64,000 bases of DNA, taken from assembly GCA_045539315.1 (NCBI GenBank), contig JAZQFC010000015.1, positions 62,001 through 126,000 of the forward strand, given 5' to 3'. The first letter of the stretch is position 1. The number at the start of each line of letters is the position of its first letter. Source of the DNA: RUG11462 sp045539315. GTDB taxonomy: Bacteria > Bacillota > Clostridia > Oscillospirales > Acutalibacteraceae. Below, piece after piece: positions 51,130-59,689 of this stretch. Position numbers and translations under genes: made by a program. The notes below the pieces were generated by a model. The model was not told the DNA's origin. It saw only the letters and a list, made by a program, of their open reading frames with translations, and searched no databases.

Positions 51130-54126
51130 TTATTTTACCATTGGCGCTCTTAAAATGCCTTGTTCCCAAGGGAGATAATCATCTGTCCACTCATCGCCCC
51201 ATGTGCGCCATGACTGTGAGCCAAACCAACCGTATTTATCATGCAACACATTATGAAGTTGACCAAATGTGTTAATTCTTGTGCCATAAAATCTTAATGT
51301 AATATTCTTCTTACCTGAAATATCAATTGTATATGGACTATAAATAATTTGACCTAAAGACTCGCCTTCTGATAATACTTCTATCAAGCCGCCTTTATAA
51401 TGTGGAATAAATAATTTTTCGCCATTTACATTTTTAAGATGATATTCAAGATTATCGCCATAGAAAAGCAAACCTTGGTTTGAAATATCGCCGAAATTAA
51501 GAAGTTTTGGCAACTTATCAATATAAGGTGATTTCTTATCATAAACGCCGAATTTACCGAGAATATACATATTTTCTGTACAAGTTGTTTCGCCAAAAGG
51601 CATTTCAACTATCAATGTATTAACGCCTTTTTTAATAACACCTAAATTAACCTTATCAATGCATTTATCAACATACCAACCAACCGGTGTATTATCAACA
51701 GGTTTACCATTGAATGTGATAGTACAGTCTTTTGCGTTTTCAAGCGCTAAAACTGCTTCTTTATATTTAATATTGCTCTTAATTTGACATTTTAATGTGA
51801 CTTTATGAGTGATTTTCTCGGCTTTATCTGTTACCCAAGGTTGAGCGGCGCCCTCGCCTCTTTCTCTAAAGCCAAGCCTTGCACACAGTTCATTATCTTT
51901 TCTAATAATATCACAAATAGGCTCAAATTCGCCATCATCAAGTTTAAACTCTGCTTTATCAATTAAATACACATTGTCATCTAAAAGTGTATATGCTGCT
52001 TGAGGGCTTAATGAAGTGATAAATTCTGCTGACAGTTCAGGCTTTTTAATCGCTTCTTTATCCATTTCATTGCCTAATTTCAACATTACGCTATCGTGAG
52101 CAAAAACTTTGAGATAAACATAAGTATAGCCATCTTTGATTTCATAATTAACCGTATAAACCTCGCCATTTTCACAGTTATATTCAGTTGGAATATACTC
52201 GCCTTTGATTATAACAGTTAATTTATGCATATCAGTTTCTTCAATGCTTGGGTCAACTGCTTTTGCAAAGAACAACCATTTATCATCGCCATCTACACGC
52301 ATTTGAGCGCAGTAATCACGAGAAATAACGCCATTTTCTTTAATAGCATAATCTCTATATTCTTCGATAGTATCAATGATTTTTTCAATACCATAAGGTT
52401 TTGTTTCAAACAATTTATACAACTCATTTGGCACAATTGAACGCTTACCATCCATATATTTTGGAGAGTTGCCAAAAGCAATTACCCTACCCTTTTGCTC
52501 TTTTACAGTTTTAAGCACTTCAACAGTTGTTGATTTTAAAGTGAGCATTTCTGGAATAATTAAAACATCATATTCCATTTTATCAACAACAAATTTGCCA
52601 TTTGAAAAATGAACATTTTGCTTATCAAAATTGCTTTCTGAAACAAAGTCAAAATCAACATGGTTTTTAACAAGTCTTTCAACTAATCTGTTAAATTCTT
52701 TGCTGATTTCTTCTACCTTATGATGAGTGTTTTCATATGTGCCAAGAGTTAACCACAAATTGCGAATTGGGTGCAAAACAGCCACCTTAACATCTGCTTT
52801 ACCCCTTGTAAGAATAGTATTAACTCTTGCAAAATAATCTTCAATTAAATGATATTTTTTATACCAAGCCGCTTGATAACTAATAGATGCAGGATAATCT
52901 CTTTTTGCCTCGCCATTCATAGAAACCCATGATAAATGAGGCACACGCAAAGTTACGCCGAGTGCTGCTTGCCAGTCACCATGGAGTTTATGACCTCTGA
53001 AATCAAAGTCCCAGTTAGTTACGCCATCTAACTCACAAAGCACACCTTCTGCGCCTTTTTGACGGCTTACTGACTGCGCTTGTTTTGCAGTTAAAAACTC
53101 GTGACCATTCATAAGCATATCAATACCAGGCATTGTAAAACCAACATAATCACGCATTGCATCGCCAACTGATAATGTTTGCGAAAGTAAAGTTTGTTCG
53201 CCTAAAACGTGACCTGTCATAGCGATGTTGTTATTTTCACACCACTCACCATATTGGTCGAAAAAGTTTTCAGCAAAAAATTCTGATACTAATTCATAAA
53301 AATTATATCTTGTTTGAGAATAGTCTCCTTTTTTCTCAAAGAAAATTTCAGGTAATGTATCAAAAATATCTGCGCCATATTTCTCAAGATATGTAGTATC
53401 AAAGCCTTCAGTCCAAGGCAACATAAAGTTATCATTAATATGGTCAAAAACATTTACTCTTGTATATTGAGGCTCATCGGTAAAAATTGATGGAATTGAT
53501 TTTGAGAATTCTTTGCCTAAATTTTCTTTATATGCATTATGAGTAACATCTAAAAATTTTGCAATTGCTTTTTTACTCAAAACGTCAACATAACATTGAT
53601 TATTAAACCAACCGTTGCCTGCTTGCTCTTTATCAACATATGCATACCAAACCTGATATTTAGCAGACTCTTCATCTGCAATTCTTTTATAATTAAAAGT
53701 ATTATCAGTATTAAATTTTAAATCATAAATAGCAACTAATTTTGCGTTATACTCTATTTTTGTTGTTCTGAATTTTAGGTACATTTGACGATATTCTTCA
53801 TGCTTTGTAACAAAGCCACCGCCCGCGCCTGATGGCCAACGGTCTTCATCATACAAATATGTAAGCAAATCTTCTTTTTTGCCTTTTCTATTACAACTGC
53901 TAATAAGTGAGAAAAATTTCTTTGATAAATATGGGGTTGCCATTCCAACTCTTGAATGAATATGATAACCACCAAAGCCCATTTCTTTAAAAATTTCTAT
54001 TTGACGAAGCAATTCTTGCTTGTCAAGTTTTGTATTCCAAGCCCAAAATGGCGCCGCTCTATAATGCTTACTTGGACTTTTAAAATTTTCTTTAGTGAAT
54101 GAATTTTTAGATTCAGGATAAAACAT
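51130..54126 (-). CDS. GH106-like glycoside hydrolase (alpha-L-rhamnosidase clan)
   Basis: 998 residues. The N-terminal barrel carries the pattern of this family: AAPFWAWNTKLDKQELLRQI, EMGFGGYHIHSRVGMATPYL and LYDEDRWPSGAGGGFV. Later come FTDEPQYTRV, a dimer of beta domains and a C-terminal jelly-roll (KECTITFNGKPVD-like region and LRFYGTRINTFGQLHN). No signal peptide, so cytoplasmic. GH106 enzymes known to me are alpha-L-rhamnosidases; many relatives of this length are only annotated as glycosyl hydrolase, so the substrate is tentative. Monocistronic with its own promoter. Confidence 0.8.
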   Translation of the reverse strand: MFYPESKNSFTKENFKSPSKHYRAAPFWAWNTKLDKQELLRQIEIFKEMGFGGYHIHSRVGMATPYLSKKFFSLISSCNRKGKKEDLLTYLYDEDRWPSGAGGGFVTKHEEYRQMYLKFRTTKIEYNAKLVAIYDLKFNTDNTFNYKRIADEESAKYQVWYAYVDKEQAGNGWFNNQCYVDVLSKKAIAKFLDVTHNAYKENLGKEFSKSIPSIFTDEPQYTRVNVFDHINDNFMLPWTEGFDTTYLEKYGADIFDTLPEIFFEKKGDYSQTRYNFYELVSEFFAENFFDQYGEWCENNNIAMTGHVLGEQTLLSQTLSVGDAMRDYVGFTMPGIDMLMNGHEFLTAKQAQSVSRQKGAEGVLCELDGVTNWDFDFRGHKLHGDWQAALGVTLRVPHLSWVSMNGEAKRDYPASISYQAAWYKKYHLIEDYFARVNTILTRGKADVKVAVLHPIRNLWLTLGTYENTHHKVEEISKEFNRLVERLVKNHVDFDFVSESNFDKQNVHFSNGKFVVDKMEYDVLIIPEMLTLKSTTVEVLKTVKEQKGRVIAFGNSPKYMDGKRSIVPNELYKLFETKPYGIEKIIDTIEEYRDYAIKENGVISRDYCAQMRVDGDDKWLFFAKAVDPSIEETDMHKLTVIIKGEYIPTEYNCENGEVYTVNYEIKDGYTYVYLKVFAHDSVMLKLGNEMDKEAIKKPELSAEFITSLSPQAAYTLLDDNVYLIDKAEFKLDDGEFEPICDIIRKDNELCARLGFRERGEGAAQPWVTDKAEKITHKVTLKCQIKSNIKYKEAVLALENAKDCTITFNGKPVDNTPVGWYVDKCIDKVNLGVIKKGVNTLIVEMPFGETTCTENMYILGKFGVYDKKSPYIDKLPKLLNFGDISNQGLLFYGDNLEYHLKNVNGEKLFIPHYKGGLIEVLSEGESLGQIIYSPYTIDISGKKNITLRFYGTRINTFGQLHNVLHDKYGWFGSQSWRTWGDEWTDDYLPWEQGILRAPMVK

Positions 54127-54164
54127 AATTTTTCCTCACTTTTTACTTTTATTTTACTGTTTTT

Positions 54165-54193
54165 ATTATACACAATAAAGTTTTAAGTTTCAA
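54165..54193 (-). promoter_or_regulatory. Promoter of the GH106-like gene
   Basis: On the minus strand TTGAAA (54193-54188), 17-base spacer, TATAAT (54170-54165), 39 bases before the ATG. Confidence 0.8.
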
Positions 54194-54219
54194 CATATAT
54201 TTTTAAAAAATAATGAAAA

Positions 54220-54242
54220 AAGCGAGACAAAATGCCTCGCTT
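54220..54242 (-). terminator. Terminator of the 111-residue protein gene
   Basis: Stem AAGCGAG (54220-54226) / CTCGCTT (54236-54242) with a 9-base loop, overlapping the stop codon and followed on the minus strand by TTTTCATTA. Confidence 0.75.
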
Positions 54243-54576
54243 ATTTTTGATAAAATTCTATTGGTAATTTATCTTTGCCTTGATTTACAAATTCTGAATA
54301 CTGAAACTCTAACCACTCAACCATTTCTGTTCTGCCCTCTTGAGTGCCGGCGAATGTTTTAGTAAGATGCTCGGCAGTTTTATCAAGTTGAGAAATGCTA
54401 TCATAAACCTCGGCAACTAATTCATTGCCCTCATCTTTTCTATAAAAATTAATGCAAAATAAAAACGCATTAGTTTGAATATATGTTGCGCCAACGCTAC
54501 CTGTATATTTATTGCCCACTTTTGCCCAAGGGTTTGACTCAAACCAATTTAAAGCAGGAATATCAAACTTACTCAT
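54241..54576 (-). CDS. Hypothetical protein, 111 residues
   Basis: Small soluble, mildly acidic, aromatic-rich protein starting MSKFDIPALNWFESNPW; no signal peptide, membrane helix or catalytic motif. AAAGGAG precedes the ATG at 54576; the frame is open upstream but lacks an RBS there. I do not recognise a family. A terminator hairpin (54606-54624) stands between it and the upstream 40-residue ORF, with no room for a separate promoter, so it is probably expressed by read-through from the promoter at 54831-54859. Confidence 0.65.
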   Translation of the reverse strand: MSKFDIPALNWFESNPWAKVGNKYTGSVGATYIQTNAFLFCINFYRKDEGNELVAEVYDSISQLDKTAEHLTKTFAGTQEGRTEMVEWLEFQYSEFVNQGKDKLPIEFYQK

Positions 54577-54605
54577 TATAAAAACTCCTTTAATAAACAG
54601 AAAAA

Positions 54606-54624
54606 GAGCGACAAAAAGTCGCTC
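54606..54624 (-). terminator. Terminator or attenuator between the 40-residue ORF and its neighbour
   Basis: Perfect stem GAGCGAC (54606-54612) / GTCGCTC (54618-54624), AAAAA loop, followed on the minus strand by TTTTTCTG. It lies 39 bases after the small ORF's stop and about 15 bases before the next RBS. Confidence 0.75.
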
Positions 54625-54663
54625 AATAAACCTTGTCAAAAGGCTACTCTCAAAAATTACTTT

Positions 54664-54786
54664 TTATTCAAATGGATCCTCTACCCATGGATCGTTATCA
54701 GGACTTGAAGTAATAATGTCTTCAGAGCCAAATTTGATAATCATAATTTGAGGTTTTACATACTCATCTTTTTTACCAACAAACAT
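54664..54786 (-). CDS. 40-residue small protein
   Basis: An ORF of 40 codons reading MFVGKKDEYVKPQIMIIKFG then SEDIITSSPDNDPWVEDPFE. RBS AAAGGAG is 10 bases upstream of the ATG, a good promoter lies 45 bases further up and a terminator follows, so it is very probably expressed. The layout (basic N-terminus, K-P-x-I-x-I-I-K-F core, then E-D-I-I-T-S-S and an acidic tail) resembles short clostridial peptides of unknown function that I have seen in this pattern; it could be a peptide precursor or a regulator. No radical SAM maturase is adjacent. Confidence 0.75.
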   Translation of the reverse strand: MFVGKKDEYVKPQIMIIKFGSEDIITSSPDNDPWVEDPFE

Positions 54787-54830
54787 TATATATAAACTCC
54801 TTTGCGAAAATATACATATCTACATTTGGT

Positions 54831-54859
54831 ATTTTAACACACAATAATACAAAATGCAA
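54831..54859 (-). promoter_or_regulatory. Promoter of the 40-residue ORF
   Basis: On the minus strand TTGCAT (54859-54854), 17-base spacer, TAAAAT (54836-54831). Confidence 0.7.
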
Positions 54860-54877
54860 GTGTTTTTTAAAAAATTT

Positions 54878-55630
54878 TTAAAAAAATTTTAATAGTAACA
54901 TTTTACCAATTGCTAACAGTTCTCGAGAGTAGTATGAAGCGGTGAAATACCACCTTGTTTTAACGGAAATTGCGCTACTATTCAAGCCATTTTCTTTTGC
55001 AAAACAAAAAGACCTAAATTGATGAAAACCATCTGTTGCAATAGCAACATTGGTGTTTAAATTATTATCTTTTATTATTTTTGATGAAAACTTTATATTT
55101 TCATCGGTATTAACAGATTTATCTTCAATAAAAATTCTATCTTCATCAACACCTTGGCTTACAAGATATGTTTTTATAGCCTCGGCTTCACTAATGCTCT
55201 CGCCCTGCCCTTTTCCACCTGAAGCAATAATTTTTGAATCAGGGTTTTCATTAATATATTCCAAAGCGGTGTTCATTCTATCATAAAGCATTAATGTTGG
55301 TCTTGTTCCACGAACTTGACAACCTAATATAACAACAGTTGAATTAGTTTCAGGTTTTGCATATGAATGTTTTATCATAACGCCTAAAAGCGCACAAACG
55401 ATTACAACGCCTATACAAAATACACTTGTTACTACTGCGGTTAAAACTTTAAATTTTTCAAATAAAAATGCAAGATACTGCGGTTTTATGCAAAATAAAA
55501 TCACAACCGCTAAAATTGGCAATGGATACAACATTCCAATATGCACTACGTTTTTATACAGTGGACCTAATAGCCAAACAAATAACAAAACTGAAATTAC
55601 GCAAATTATTGCTCTGATTATTTTCATCAT
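54878..55630 (-). CDS. YdcF/ElyC-family membrane protein (DUF218)
   Basis: 250 residues: three hydrophobic segments in the first 85 residues, then a DUF218 domain beginning STVVILGCQVRGTRPTLML, with IIASGGKGQGESISEAEAI and IATDGFHQFRSFCFAKENG. DUF218 proteins (SanA, ElyC, YdcF) are linked to envelope integrity and undecaprenyl-phosphate metabolism. It is last in the operon begun by the dockerin-deacetylase gene. No good terminator follows, only an A/T palindrome. Confidence 0.85.
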   Translation of the reverse strand: MMKIIRAIICVISVLLFVWLLGPLYKNVVHIGMLYPLPILAVVILFCIKPQYLAFLFEKFKVLTAVVTSVFCIGVVIVCALLGVMIKHSYAKPETNSTVVILGCQVRGTRPTLMLYDRMNTALEYINENPDSKIIASGGKGQGESISEAEAIKTYLVSQGVDEDRIFIEDKSVNTDENIKFSSKIIKDNNLNTNVAIATDGFHQFRSFCFAKENGLNSSAISVKTRWYFTASYYSRELLAIGKMLLLKFF

Positions 55631-55639
55631 ACCTTCCTC

Positions 55640-56107
55640 TTATAATTCAAGTAAAACCTCATAATCATCTTTTAAATCATTTATAATATAAGGATTTTTG
55701 TTTATATACTCTACAATTTCATCTTTCAAACCACTTTTCAAAAGATTTCTAATGCTTTCATATGAACTTGAAAAATTCGGGCAAAGTTTTGCAATTGCAA
55801 GAACTTTTTTGCCATTATTATTCATAACTCTTAAAGGCCAGATTTTGCAGTCAAAAGGTTTATTTTCATCATCTAAAACGCAACCTGTTTTTTTACTATG
55901 AAATGGGCAAAACTTGGTTTCATCGCCTTCAAATTCAAGGTCATACTTATAGCAACCATCTATTTCAACAGTTTTTATGCCTTTATTATCTAACTGCAAT
56001 TTTAAATTTTTGTTGATAACAGGGATTTCCCATTCATCGCTCTTTTCAAACTCGCAACAAATTTTGCAATTTGCACAAGTAGATTTTTCAAGAACTTTTT
56101 TAAGCAT
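55640..56107 (-). CDS. YkgJ-like Cys-cluster protein
   Basis: 155 residues with a Cys pattern of the YkgJ metal-chelating family: CANCKICCEF at residues 11-20, then CPFH, TGCVLDD, PFDCKIWP and LCPNFSS. Predicted to bind zinc or iron-sulphur; function unknown. The ATG at 56107 overlaps the end of the upstream DUF2156 gene by 8 bases; upstream in-frame codons extend the frame to 56131 but inside that gene. Translational coupling is likely. Confidence 0.75.
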   Translation of the reverse strand: MLKKVLEKSTCANCKICCEFEKSDEWEIPVINKNLKLQLDNKGIKTVEIDGCYKYDLEFEGDETKFCPFHSKKTGCVLDDENKPFDCKIWPLRVMNNNGKKVLAIAKLCPNFSSSYESIRNLLKSGLKDEIVEYINKNPYIINDLKDDYEVLLEL

Positions 56108-56981
56108 TAATTCTCGCCTCGAACTTTTCAACTAATTTTATTGGTTTATAAGAAAGTTTTGCTTTGCGAAGCCCCTCTTCGCCATTGTCTTCTTCACGAT
56201 TAATATATTTAAAGCCAACGCAATTATGCTTTGCAAACTCATTATTTATAATTTGATAACCGCCCTTTATTTTATCATCAGCCTTTTCAAAATGAATAAC
56301 AAAAGTATCATCGGTTAATCTCTCGCCAATGCTATAAGCGATAACTTTGTCTTCTCTTCTAATAAGCCCACCAACAAGCCCTAATTCGCTAAAATGCGAT
56401 AGCGCTGTATTAGCGGCACCGATTTCTTTTCTCATTTCAATATTAGATGAAGCATCACGCTCATCACTCCAATTCAAATTAAGCGCGATACACTCATCTA
56501 TATTTGACTTTGAAATATCTTCATAAACCCAATTAGGATTATCGCAAAATCTTTTAATTAGGTTTCTTTTTGACTGATATTTTTTACCTGAAAGAGAAAT
56601 CAGGTTTTCTGATAAATACAAATAATCGCTTTCATCTCGATTTGAAGAAAATGAGAATTTCCCTGGGAAATTCTCATTTATAAACGGTATATGATAATCA
56701 AGAATACCTCGAAAAACTGTTTTTTCCTTTTCTAAATTCATAATATGCTTCATAGCATTAATTATGTCTTTAGAGTCCCCTATTGGAAAATTATAAACAG
56801 TTTCATGTTGCCTTTGTGTTTTAGCAACATATGTGTTCTCAATTATATCGAACGAGGAGTTGAACACATCTTGCCAGATAAAATTACAAGCGAAGGTGTA
56901 TTCACACCCCATTCTTTTGTTGTTTTCAAAAAAGCGATTAAATTTAGGTTTATCCTCTATTAATAGTTTTCTAAAACTCAC
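56100..56981 (-). CDS. DUF2156 (LPG-synthase C-terminal-like) acyltransferase-fold protein
   Basis: 293 residues without membrane segments. Starts FRKLLIEDKPKFNRFFENNK, with CEYTFACNFIWQDVF, NLIKRFCDNPNWVYEDIS, and the C-terminal GYQIINNEFAKHNCVGFKYINREEDNGEEGLRKAKLSYKP (segments given separately in the protein as a continuous GNAT-like core), the last being characteristic of DUF2156. Relatives in MprF transfer Lys or Ala onto phosphatidylglycerol; free-standing soluble forms like this have no proven substrate. Eleven bases after the deacetylase gene, so same transcript. Confidence 0.8.
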   Translation of the reverse strand: MSFRKLLIEDKPKFNRFFENNKRMGCEYTFACNFIWQDVFNSSFDIIENTYVAKTQRQHETVYNFPIGDSKDIINAMKHIMNLEKEKTVFRGILDYHIPFINENFPGKFSFSSNRDESDYLYLSENLISLSGKKYQSKRNLIKRFCDNPNWVYEDISKSNIDECIALNLNWSDERDASSNIEMRKEIGAANTALSHFSELGLVGGLIRREDKVIAYSIGERLTDDTFVIHFEKADDKIKGGYQIINNEFAKHNCVGFKYINREEDNGEEGLRKAKLSYKPIKLVEKFEARINA

Positions 56982-56992
56982 TTAAACCTTCC

Positions 56993-58609
56993 TTAATCAT
57001 TTACTGAATAGTACATTTTATCAAGAGTTGGTGTTACACCTTTTAATTTGAATATCTCATCAATTGTAACGAATTTATAACCACGCGCGGTGAAATGTTC
57101 AAGTAATCTTCTAATTGTTTCAACATTATCTATATAATGCTCGTGATTTAATGAAATAACACCATCGCCTAAATGTTTCTCATAATATAATTCTTTGTAA
57201 TCAACCGACGGATTATTATAGTCTTGTGGGCAAGGGCCTGCAATAGCGGCTTTCATTCCTGCAAGGCGCATTGCAGAATAAGCGGCCGAATTTACTGCCA
57301 AGAATGGCGGTCTGATATACTTGGTTTTTACACCAACATTACTATAAAGCCAGTCATCAAGTTCTTTGATTTTAGCAGCGCCTTCTTCGGCGGTTAAATC
57401 TGTTAATCTATTGTGAGCAATTGTATGATTTTCAAGCGCATGGCCTTCCTCAACTGCTCGTTTTAAAGTAGCAATATCGCCACTATCACAATTGTTTCCA
57501 ATAAGGAAGAATGAGAATTTTGCATCATACTCTTTAGCAACATCCATATAATAATCCATATAGTGTTTGTTGCCTGCTGAATATAATTGTGGACCATCGT
57601 CAAATGAAATTGCTATATACTTATCTTTGCCATCATTAACAGGTGCTTCAGGTTGTTTTAAAGCAGCATCTTCTCTTGATGAATCATAAGGCTCAACACC
57701 TTCATAAAACTCTATATCATCAACATAAAGTGGCGCGCCTGTGTTACCTTTATTAGATTCCATCCAGAAGCAAATATGCTTGATATTATATACTTGTTCA
57801 GGTTTTAAAGTTATTGTTTCTACTTCTTCTGTTGGCAAGAATGTTCTACGAGCGCCTGTTACTGTATCAACTTTGGTGTACTCTTTATCTGCAAAATAGA
57901 AGTAATTAAAGTCTTCATAACTTTCTAAAGTTACACGAGTGTAATAAAAGTTAGTCATACCTTTAAATGAGAAACCAACATAAATAACTGCTAATTCATC
58001 TTTAACAGGTTTAAATTTCATTGATAATCTAATGTTTTTAGCATTAGCAAGAACTGTATCAGAATTGCTTTGAATAACCTGAATTTTAACAGGTGCGTTT
58101 GATGAACTATGATATGCACAAGTAGGGTTTGTACCGTTAATATTGTTTTCATAGTAAAGGCCCTCTGATTTTACATACAAAGCCTGCTTGCTATCAGAAA
58201 CCTTTTTATTTTCACCGCTTTGCAAACCGCCTACAACTGCATTTACATGAGCAACGGATGTAACTTTGTTTGGTGAAACGTCTTGAGCATCACTTTCCCA
58301 GTCACGAAGTTTTTGCCAACTTGGGTCTTTATAAAGGTCGCCTGTTTTCAAAAGGTAATTACGAAGTGTTGCAATATCTGCTATATTTACGCTACCATCA
58401 CCATTGCAGTCGGCATTTGTAACTTCATTTGCTTCGAGCGAAATAATGTTTGAAAGATATTGTCTTAAATACAAAAGGTCAATAATATCAACTCTATCAT
58501 CAGCAAACAAGTCACCTCTTAATGAACTTGCGCTAACAGTTTGACCTACAAATATTGTGCCAAAACACATACATATTACTAAAATTAAAGATAAAATTCT
58601 AATTTTCAT
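56993..58609 (-). CDS. Dockerin-containing polysaccharide deacetylase (paralog 1)
   Basis: 538 residues: signal peptide (1-27), type I dockerin-like module (about 31-92) with loops DLFADDRVDIID and DCNGDGSVNIAD, a beta-rich middle domain (110-310), then a NodB deacetylase domain (about 330-530). NodB motifs are intact: ISFDDGPQ, HTIAHN, RPPFLAV and ISLNHEH. It should remove N- or O-acetyl groups from an extracellular polysaccharide. The dockerin is N-terminal, and the first calcium loop has Phe where Asn is usual. Heads an operon with DUF2156, YkgJ-like and YdcF genes. Confidence 0.9.
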   Translation of the reverse strand: MKIRILSLILVICMCFGTIFVGQTVSASSLRGDLFADDRVDIIDLLYLRQYLSNIISLEANEVTNADCNGDGSVNIADIATLRNYLLKTGDLYKDPSWQKLRDWESDAQDVSPNKVTSVAHVNAVVGGLQSGENKKVSDSKQALYVKSEGLYYENNINGTNPTCAYHSSSNAPVKIQVIQSNSDTVLANAKNIRLSMKFKPVKDELAVIYVGFSFKGMTNFYYTRVTLESYEDFNYFYFADKEYTKVDTVTGARRTFLPTEEVETITLKPEQVYNIKHICFWMESNKGNTGAPLYVDDIEFYEGVEPYDSSREDAALKQPEAPVNDGKDKYIAISFDDGPQLYSAGNKHYMDYYMDVAKEYDAKFSFFLIGNNCDSGDIATLKRAVEEGHALENHTIAHNRLTDLTAEEGAAKIKELDDWLYSNVGVKTKYIRPPFLAVNSAAYSAMRLAGMKAAIAGPCPQDYNNPSVDYKELYYEKHLGDGVISLNHEHYIDNVETIRRLLEHFTARGYKFVTIDEIFKLKGVTPTLDKMYYSVND

Positions 58610-58642
58610 AATATATCTCCTTGCACATTTTTCTCCGATAAT

Positions 58643-58671
58643 ATTATATCAAATGCAAAAATCTTTTTCCA
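58643..58671 (-). promoter_or_regulatory. Promoter of deacetylase paralog 1
   Basis: On the minus strand TGGAAA (58671-58666), 17-base spacer, TATAAT (58648-58643). Confidence 0.7.
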
Positions 58672-58731
58672 TTGATATTTCTTACAAAAATGCTAATAAT
58701 TTTTATTTATATCTCACAAATAAAATGATAC

Positions 58732-58759
58732 TTGAAATTTTCAAAAAATAATATATAAT
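58732..58759 (+). promoter_or_regulatory. hslO promoter
   Basis: TTGAAA (58732-58737), 16-base spacer, TATAAT (58754-58759), 29 bases before the ATG. Confidence 0.8.
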
Positions 58760-58787
58760 TAAATAAAATATTCTACGGAGAAAATTT

Positions 58788-59654
58788 ATGGGTAAAATTA
58801 TTAGATGTATAACTTCAGATGGTCTAGTATCAGCGGTTTGTGCTGATACTACCGATATTGTTCAAAAAGCAAGTGAGTATCACAAAACCTCGCCTATTAT
58901 GAGTGCCGCGCTCGGCAGACTTTTGACCGCTACTTCTATGATGGGTTGCGTTTTAAAAGGCGAAAATAGTTCTATTACTGTTAAAATAGACTGTGATGGC
59001 GAGGCTAAAGGTTTAGTTGCTGTTAGTGATAATCAAGGCAACCCAAAAGGCTATGTTTTAAATCCTTTGGTTGAAACTGTTGAAAAATATAAAGGCAAAC
59101 TCGATGTTGGTAAAGCAATTGGAAACGGCACTTTATATGTTTCAAAAGATATTGGTCTTGATATGCCTTATAACGGCGCGATTGAACTAGTTTCAGGCGA
59201 AATTGCAGAGGATATTGCGGCATACTATGTTGAATCAGAGCAGATTCCAACTGTTTGTGCGCTCGGCGTTTTGATTAATCCTAATTTAACTATAAACGCT
59301 GCAGGTGGTTTTATTATTCAAATGCTCCCTGCCGCAGGCGATGATACTGCAGACCTTATTGAAAAAGGTCTAAAGGATTTGCCAAGTGTTACTTCAATGC
59401 TTTCAAATGGCGATACTATTTTAGAAATTGTTAAAAAAGCGCTTTGCGAGTTTGAAGTTGAAGTTTTAGAAGAAAATGATATTGAATATAAATGCGACTG
59501 CTCAAAAGAACGCACTAATAAAGTTTTAAAATCAATTGGTAAAGATGAACTTTTGCGTCTTGCAGACGAACAAGACACAACAGAAGTTGCTTGTCATTTC
59601 TGCGATACGGTTTATAAATATTCATCCGAAGAATTAAAAGAATTAGCAAAATAG
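58788..59654 (+). CDS. hslO: Redox-regulated chaperone Hsp33
   Basis: Holdase chaperone activated by oxidation of a zinc-bound Cys cluster. N-terminal core LGRLLTATSMMGCVLKGENS and GNGTLYVSKDIG; the C-terminal zinc switch CDC (near residue 239) and CHFC (near 271) is complete. Length 288 residues. RBS ACGGAG. A single gene on the plus strand between two minus-strand deacetylase paralogs. Confidence 0.96.
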   Translation: MGKIIRCITSDGLVSAVCADTTDIVQKASEYHKTSPIMSAALGRLLTATSMMGCVLKGENSSITVKIDCDGEAKGLVAVSDNQGNPKGYVLNPLVETVEKYKGKLDVGKAIGNGTLYVSKDIGLDMPYNGAIELVSGEIAEDIAAYYVESEQIPTVCALGVLINPNLTINAAGGFIIQMLPAAGDDTADLIEKGLKDLPSVTSMLSNGDTILEIVKKALCEFEVEVLEENDIEYKCDCSKERTNKVLKSIGKDELLRLADEQDTTEVACHFCDTVYKYSSEELKELAK

Positions 59655-59685
59655 AAAACACGGGTTGAAATTCAACCCGTGTTTT
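59655..59685. terminator. Bidirectional terminator after hslO
   Basis: Perfect stem AAAACACGGGTTGAA (59655-59669) / TTCAACCCGTGTTTT (59671-59685). The hslO stop lies just before it and the convergent deacetylase gene ends at 59690. Confidence 0.85.
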
Positions 59686-59689
59686 TATA

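Noticed and set aside
50998..51130. Possible T-box riboswitch before valS.
   Set aside because: The mapped promoter leaves a leader of only about 35 bases, too short for a T-box.
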